Below are positions 4,940 to 5,961 of a stretch of DNA of 5,961 bases, piece by piece. The notes under the pieces were generated by a model, which had not been told where the DNA came from, searched no databases, and saw nothing but the letters and a program-made list of their open reading frames with translations. Position 1 is the stretch's first letter, and the number at the start of each line of letters is the position of its first letter. The stretch is from an uncultured Rhodospirillales bacterium (lineage in GTDB: Bacteria; Pseudomonadota; Alphaproteobacteria; Acetobacterales; Acetobacteraceae). Location of the stretch: contig CAIYPH010000365.1 of NCBI GenBank assembly GCA_903928045.1, forward strand, positions 1-5,961, given 5' to 3'. A program made the translations under genes and the position numbers.

Positions 4940-5415
4940 TGAGCGCGACCACCATCACGGTGCGGGTGCCGCTGGTCATCAAGAAGCGGGGAGGGCGCAA
5001 GATCGTGGTGGCGCCGGACGGCTCTGTGCTGCCGGGGGCACCGCGGCAGCACCGCACAACCGCCGATCCAGCTCTGTTAAAAGCGCTGGCAAGGGCGTTC
5101 CGGTGGCAGAAGCTGCTGGACGCCGGTACCTACGCCTCGATCTCCGATATCGCGCGGGCGGAGAAGCTGGATCGGACCTATATCGGGGACGTGCTGCGGC
5201 TGACGCTGCTGGCGCCGGAGATCGTCGAGGCCATCGTCGAGGGGCGGCAGCCGGCAGAGATGACACTGCCGGTGCTGATGAAACCGTTTGCGGTGGAGTG
5301 GGTGGGGCAATCAGCAAAGGCTTGTGGCAAAAGCGAAGATTCGCACCCAGTCTCGACCGCCAACCAGAACAAGACGCCAACTCTCGTGCCGACGACGAAA
5401 TATAGAATTCCTTGA
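4939..5415 (+). CDS. ParB-like helix-turn-helix protein of the recombinase operon
   Basis: A 158-residue DNA-binding protein, last gene of the operon. The N-terminus has an Arg/Lys-rich strand pair (VPLVIKKRGGRKIVVAPDG, 11-28). Residues about 45-63 are a helix (LLKALARAFRWQKLLDAG). Residues 65-90 form a KorB/ParB-type helix-turn-helix (YASISDIARAEKLDRTYIG, then DVLRLTLLAP). A closing helix IVEAIVEGRQP and the segment LTLPxLMKPFAVEW follow, as usual in small proteins found just after such recombinases. They are often annotated vaguely; I infer a DNA-binding partner of the recombinase or an operon regulator. ATG 4939 overlaps the recombinase stop (TGATG); a GTG one codon earlier is equivalent. 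Residues after about 124 are polar, Asn/Thr/Ser/Lys-rich and AT-richer than the body, and look like an added or scrambled tail. Confidence 0.8.
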   Translation: MSATTITVRVPLVIKKRGGRKIVVAPDGSVLPGAPRQHRTTADPALLKALARAFRWQKLLDAGTYASISDIARAEKLDRTYIGDVLRLTLLAPEIVEAIVEGRQPAEMTLPVLMKPFAVEWVGQSAKACGKSEDSHPVSTANQNKTPTLVPTTKYRIP

Positions 5416-5431
5416 TTTCAATGCATTGAAA
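5416..5431. repeat. Perfect 16-bp palindrome after the recombinase operon
   Basis: TTTCAATGCATTGAAA is identical on both strands and begins on the base after the last stop codon of the operon. With no loop it is more likely a protein-binding dyad than an RNA hairpin. Its core ATGCAT recurs within a 12-bp palindrome (GCGATGCATCGC, 2920-2931) at the other end of the operon. It could be a binding or crossover site for the recombinase or the ParB-like protein; this is inference. Confidence 0.6.
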
Positions 5432-5462
5432 CCTTGGGTGTAAATCGGCCAACACCCAAGGT
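5431..5462. repeat. 11-bp perfect inverted repeat (stem-loop)
   Basis: Arms ACCTTGGGTGT (5431-5441) and ACACCCAAGGT (5452-5462) flank a ten-base loop. The stem is perfect and would fold stably in RNA, but no T-run follows on either strand, so it is not a classical terminator. It abuts the preceding palindrome by one shared base. It may block transcript decay, end transcription with Rho, or be a DNA site for recombination. Confidence 0.6.
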
Positions 5463-5470
5463 CCGGGGAG

Positions 5471-5495
5471 AATCCGCTCTCTGGAGAGCGATTTT
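5471..5495 (+). terminator. Candidate Rho-independent terminator of the recombinase operon
   Basis: CGCTCT (5475-5480), loop CTGG, AGAGCG (5485-5490), followed at once by ATTTTC. Flanking AAT/ATT can extend the stem past one bulged C. The stem is GC-rich but the T-run is short, so the call is tentative. It would end rightward transcription before the convergent metabolic gene. Confidence 0.4.
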
Positions 5496-5717
5496 CGGCC
5501 CCGCAGCCGTCAAGCAGGTCAACAGGTCCCCTCTGAAAACCGCAGGAAACCTGCGACTAACGGCGCTGCCGGCATGGCCGGAGAGTGGGATTCAAAAGTG
5601 AATTGGCGGAACCGTGCGAACGGCAAAGGCGGCCGATATGGCGGAAGAGTCTGCGTCCGCCGCCATTTGCAACTCCCCGCGCGTATGGATGAAGTTTTTT
5701 TGCTTCTTTTTGTTCAC
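5496..5717. other. Gene-free, hairpin-rich segment (probable element/host junction)
   Basis: No open reading frame here looks genuine. Small inverted repeats follow one another: CGCAGG-AAA-CCTGCG (5541-5555), CCGGC-ATG-GCCGG (5569-5581), ATTCA-AAAG-TGAAT (5590-5603), CCGT-GCGA-ACGG with a GNRA-type loop (5612-5623) and GGCGGA/TCCGCC arms (5640-5661). A six-base direct repeat CAGGTC occurs at 5515 and 5523. T-rich DNA with seven consecutive T (5695-5701) and a TTTTTG-TTCA-CAAAAA hairpin (5707-5722) follow. In GC-rich DNA some of these short stems will be chance. The segment lies between phage-type and metabolic genes, so the attachment site is likely in or near it. Confidence 0.4.
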
Positions 5718-5743
5718 AAAAAAAGACTTTCTTCCCTTGTCTT
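5718..5743 (-). terminator. Rho-independent terminator for the acyl-CoA synthetase gene
   Basis: On the minus strand, about 20 bases after the stop codon at 5762-5764, AAGAC pairs with GTCTT across an eleven-base A/G-rich loop and the stem runs into a stretch of seven T. The stem is short (5 bp), but the order stop codon, stem, T-run and the distance are right. A second T-run with its own hairpin lies just downstream and could act as backup. Confidence 0.5.
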
Positions 5744-5761
5744 ATGACACGCGCGGCGCGT

Positions 5762-5961
5762 TCAGCTTTCGCGCAACAGGAAACGTTGGATCTTGCCGCT
5801 CGGGGTCTTGGGCAGATCGTCGCGGAATTCGATCTCGCGGGGGTAGGCATGCAGTGACAGGCGGGTGCGGACGAATTGCTGCAGTTCGGATTTCAGGGCG
5901 TTGGGATCGTTGGGGCGGGTGCGCAGGACGATGAAGGCCTTGACGATCTCGGTTCGCTCCG
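5762..5961 (-). CDS. AMP-forming acyl-CoA synthetase, C-terminal 65 residues
   Basis: The gene enters from the right edge and ends at TGA 5764-5762. The visible residues are the small C-terminal AMP-binding domain: RTEIVKAFIVLRT, a charged Asn/Pro loop, LKSELQQFVRTRLSLHAYPR, EIEFRDDLPKTPSGKIQRFLL and a short end. LPKTPSGKIQR is the A10 motif, whose lysine takes part in adenylation of the carboxylic acid. Known: these enzymes make acyl-AMP from acid and ATP, then swing the C-terminal domain to form the CoA thioester. The YPREIEF pattern suits the medium-chain/benzoate-CoA-ligase-like group, but the substrate cannot be read from this end. It is convergent with the recombinase operon and is most likely a host gene beyond the element. 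Confidence 0.9.
   Translation of the reverse strand, partial: ERTEIVKAFIVLRTRPNDPNALKSELQQFVRTRLSLHAYPREIEFRDDLPKTPSGKIQRFLLRES

Larger units (their letters stand above)
1..5415. mobile_element. Prophage or phage-derived integrative element, partial
   Basis: Seen: a leftward early-type operon (Cro-like regulator, Hjc-like nuclease, Sak4-like ATPase), a divergent S24 repressor and a rightward serine recombinase operon, followed by a gene-free gap and a metabolic gene. Known: this is the usual layout of a lysogeny switch next to an integration module. Inferred: the element continues beyond the left end, and its right end lies in the gap at about 5416-5761. No structural, packaging or lysis genes are visible, so an intact phage cannot be told from a remnant or satellite. 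The exact ends are unknown and no flanking direct repeat can be tested in this window. Confidence 0.7.

Noticed and set aside
5571..5605. On the minus strand, TTTTGAATCCCACTCTCC resembles a tRNA 3' end (T-loop and acceptor), suggesting a tRNA attachment remnant.
   Set aside because: The T-stem does not pair (TCACT against CCCAC), the loop is TTTGAAT rather than TTCGAAT, and no anticodon or D-arm can be drawn upstream.
5557..5934. Open frames on both strands across the hairpin-rich gap and into the synthetase gene.
   Set aside because: They have poor starts and low-complexity sequence, run through a terminator-like T-run, and conflict with the recognised synthetase C-terminus.
1..5961. CRISPR arrays, insertion sequences with terminal repeats, rRNA or riboswitches.
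   Set aside because: No regularly spaced direct repeats, transposase-type genes or recognisable RNA families were seen on either strand.

Overview
The window looks like one end of a prophage, or a phage-derived integrative element, in a high-GC alphaproteobacterium. The codon bias is strongly GC-rich. The serine recombinase, DUF2924 and ParB-like cassette is typical of Rhodospirillales/Acetobacteraceae-type genomes. The A/T-tract hairpins near the right end are also reminiscent of that group. The lineage is an inference from style; no rRNA or other marker gene is present.

Left half (1-1969, minus strand): a compact early-phage operon reading leftwards out of the window. In transcription order it encodes a small Cro-like helix-turn-helix protein, a PD-(D/E)XK (Hjc-like) nuclease, a conserved phage protein of unknown function, two tiny unknown proteins and the N-terminal part of a P-loop ATPase of the AAA_24/Sak4-like phage recombination type. 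Most junctions overlap by 1-8 bases, which suggests translational coupling.

Switch (1970-2059): a 90-bp divergent control region with an eight-A tract and two copies of AGCGCTAC spaced exactly 22 bp apart. To its right (2060-2836, plus strand) is a CI-like repressor with an N-terminal helix-turn-helix and a C-terminal S24 (LexA/CI) peptidase domain whose Ser174/Lys212 dyad is intact. A third, perfectly palindromic copy of the same sequence (GTAGCGCTAC) lies just after the repressor gene, in front of the next operon. One repressor may therefore control the early operon, itself and the recombinase operon.

Right half (2908-5415, plus strand): a four-gene operon in which every junction overlaps by 1 or 4 bases. 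It encodes a 75-residue protein, a DUF2924 protein, a 446-residue serine recombinase with complete catalytic motifs but no zinc-ribbon cysteines, and a 158-residue ParB-like helix-turn-helix protein. This conserved but functionally obscure module is the best candidate here for an under-described system. The likely roles are DNA inversion, excision or integration by the recombinase with helper DNA-binding proteins, but the sequence does not prove this.

Right edge (5416-5761): about 350 bp without a gene. It holds a 16-bp perfect palindrome, an 11-bp perfect stem-loop and a run of further hairpins, and probably contains the element/host junction. It ends with a terminator for the convergent gene. 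From 5762 to the window end, on the minus strand, is the C-terminus of a chromosomal-type AMP-forming acyl-CoA synthetase, probably a host gene.
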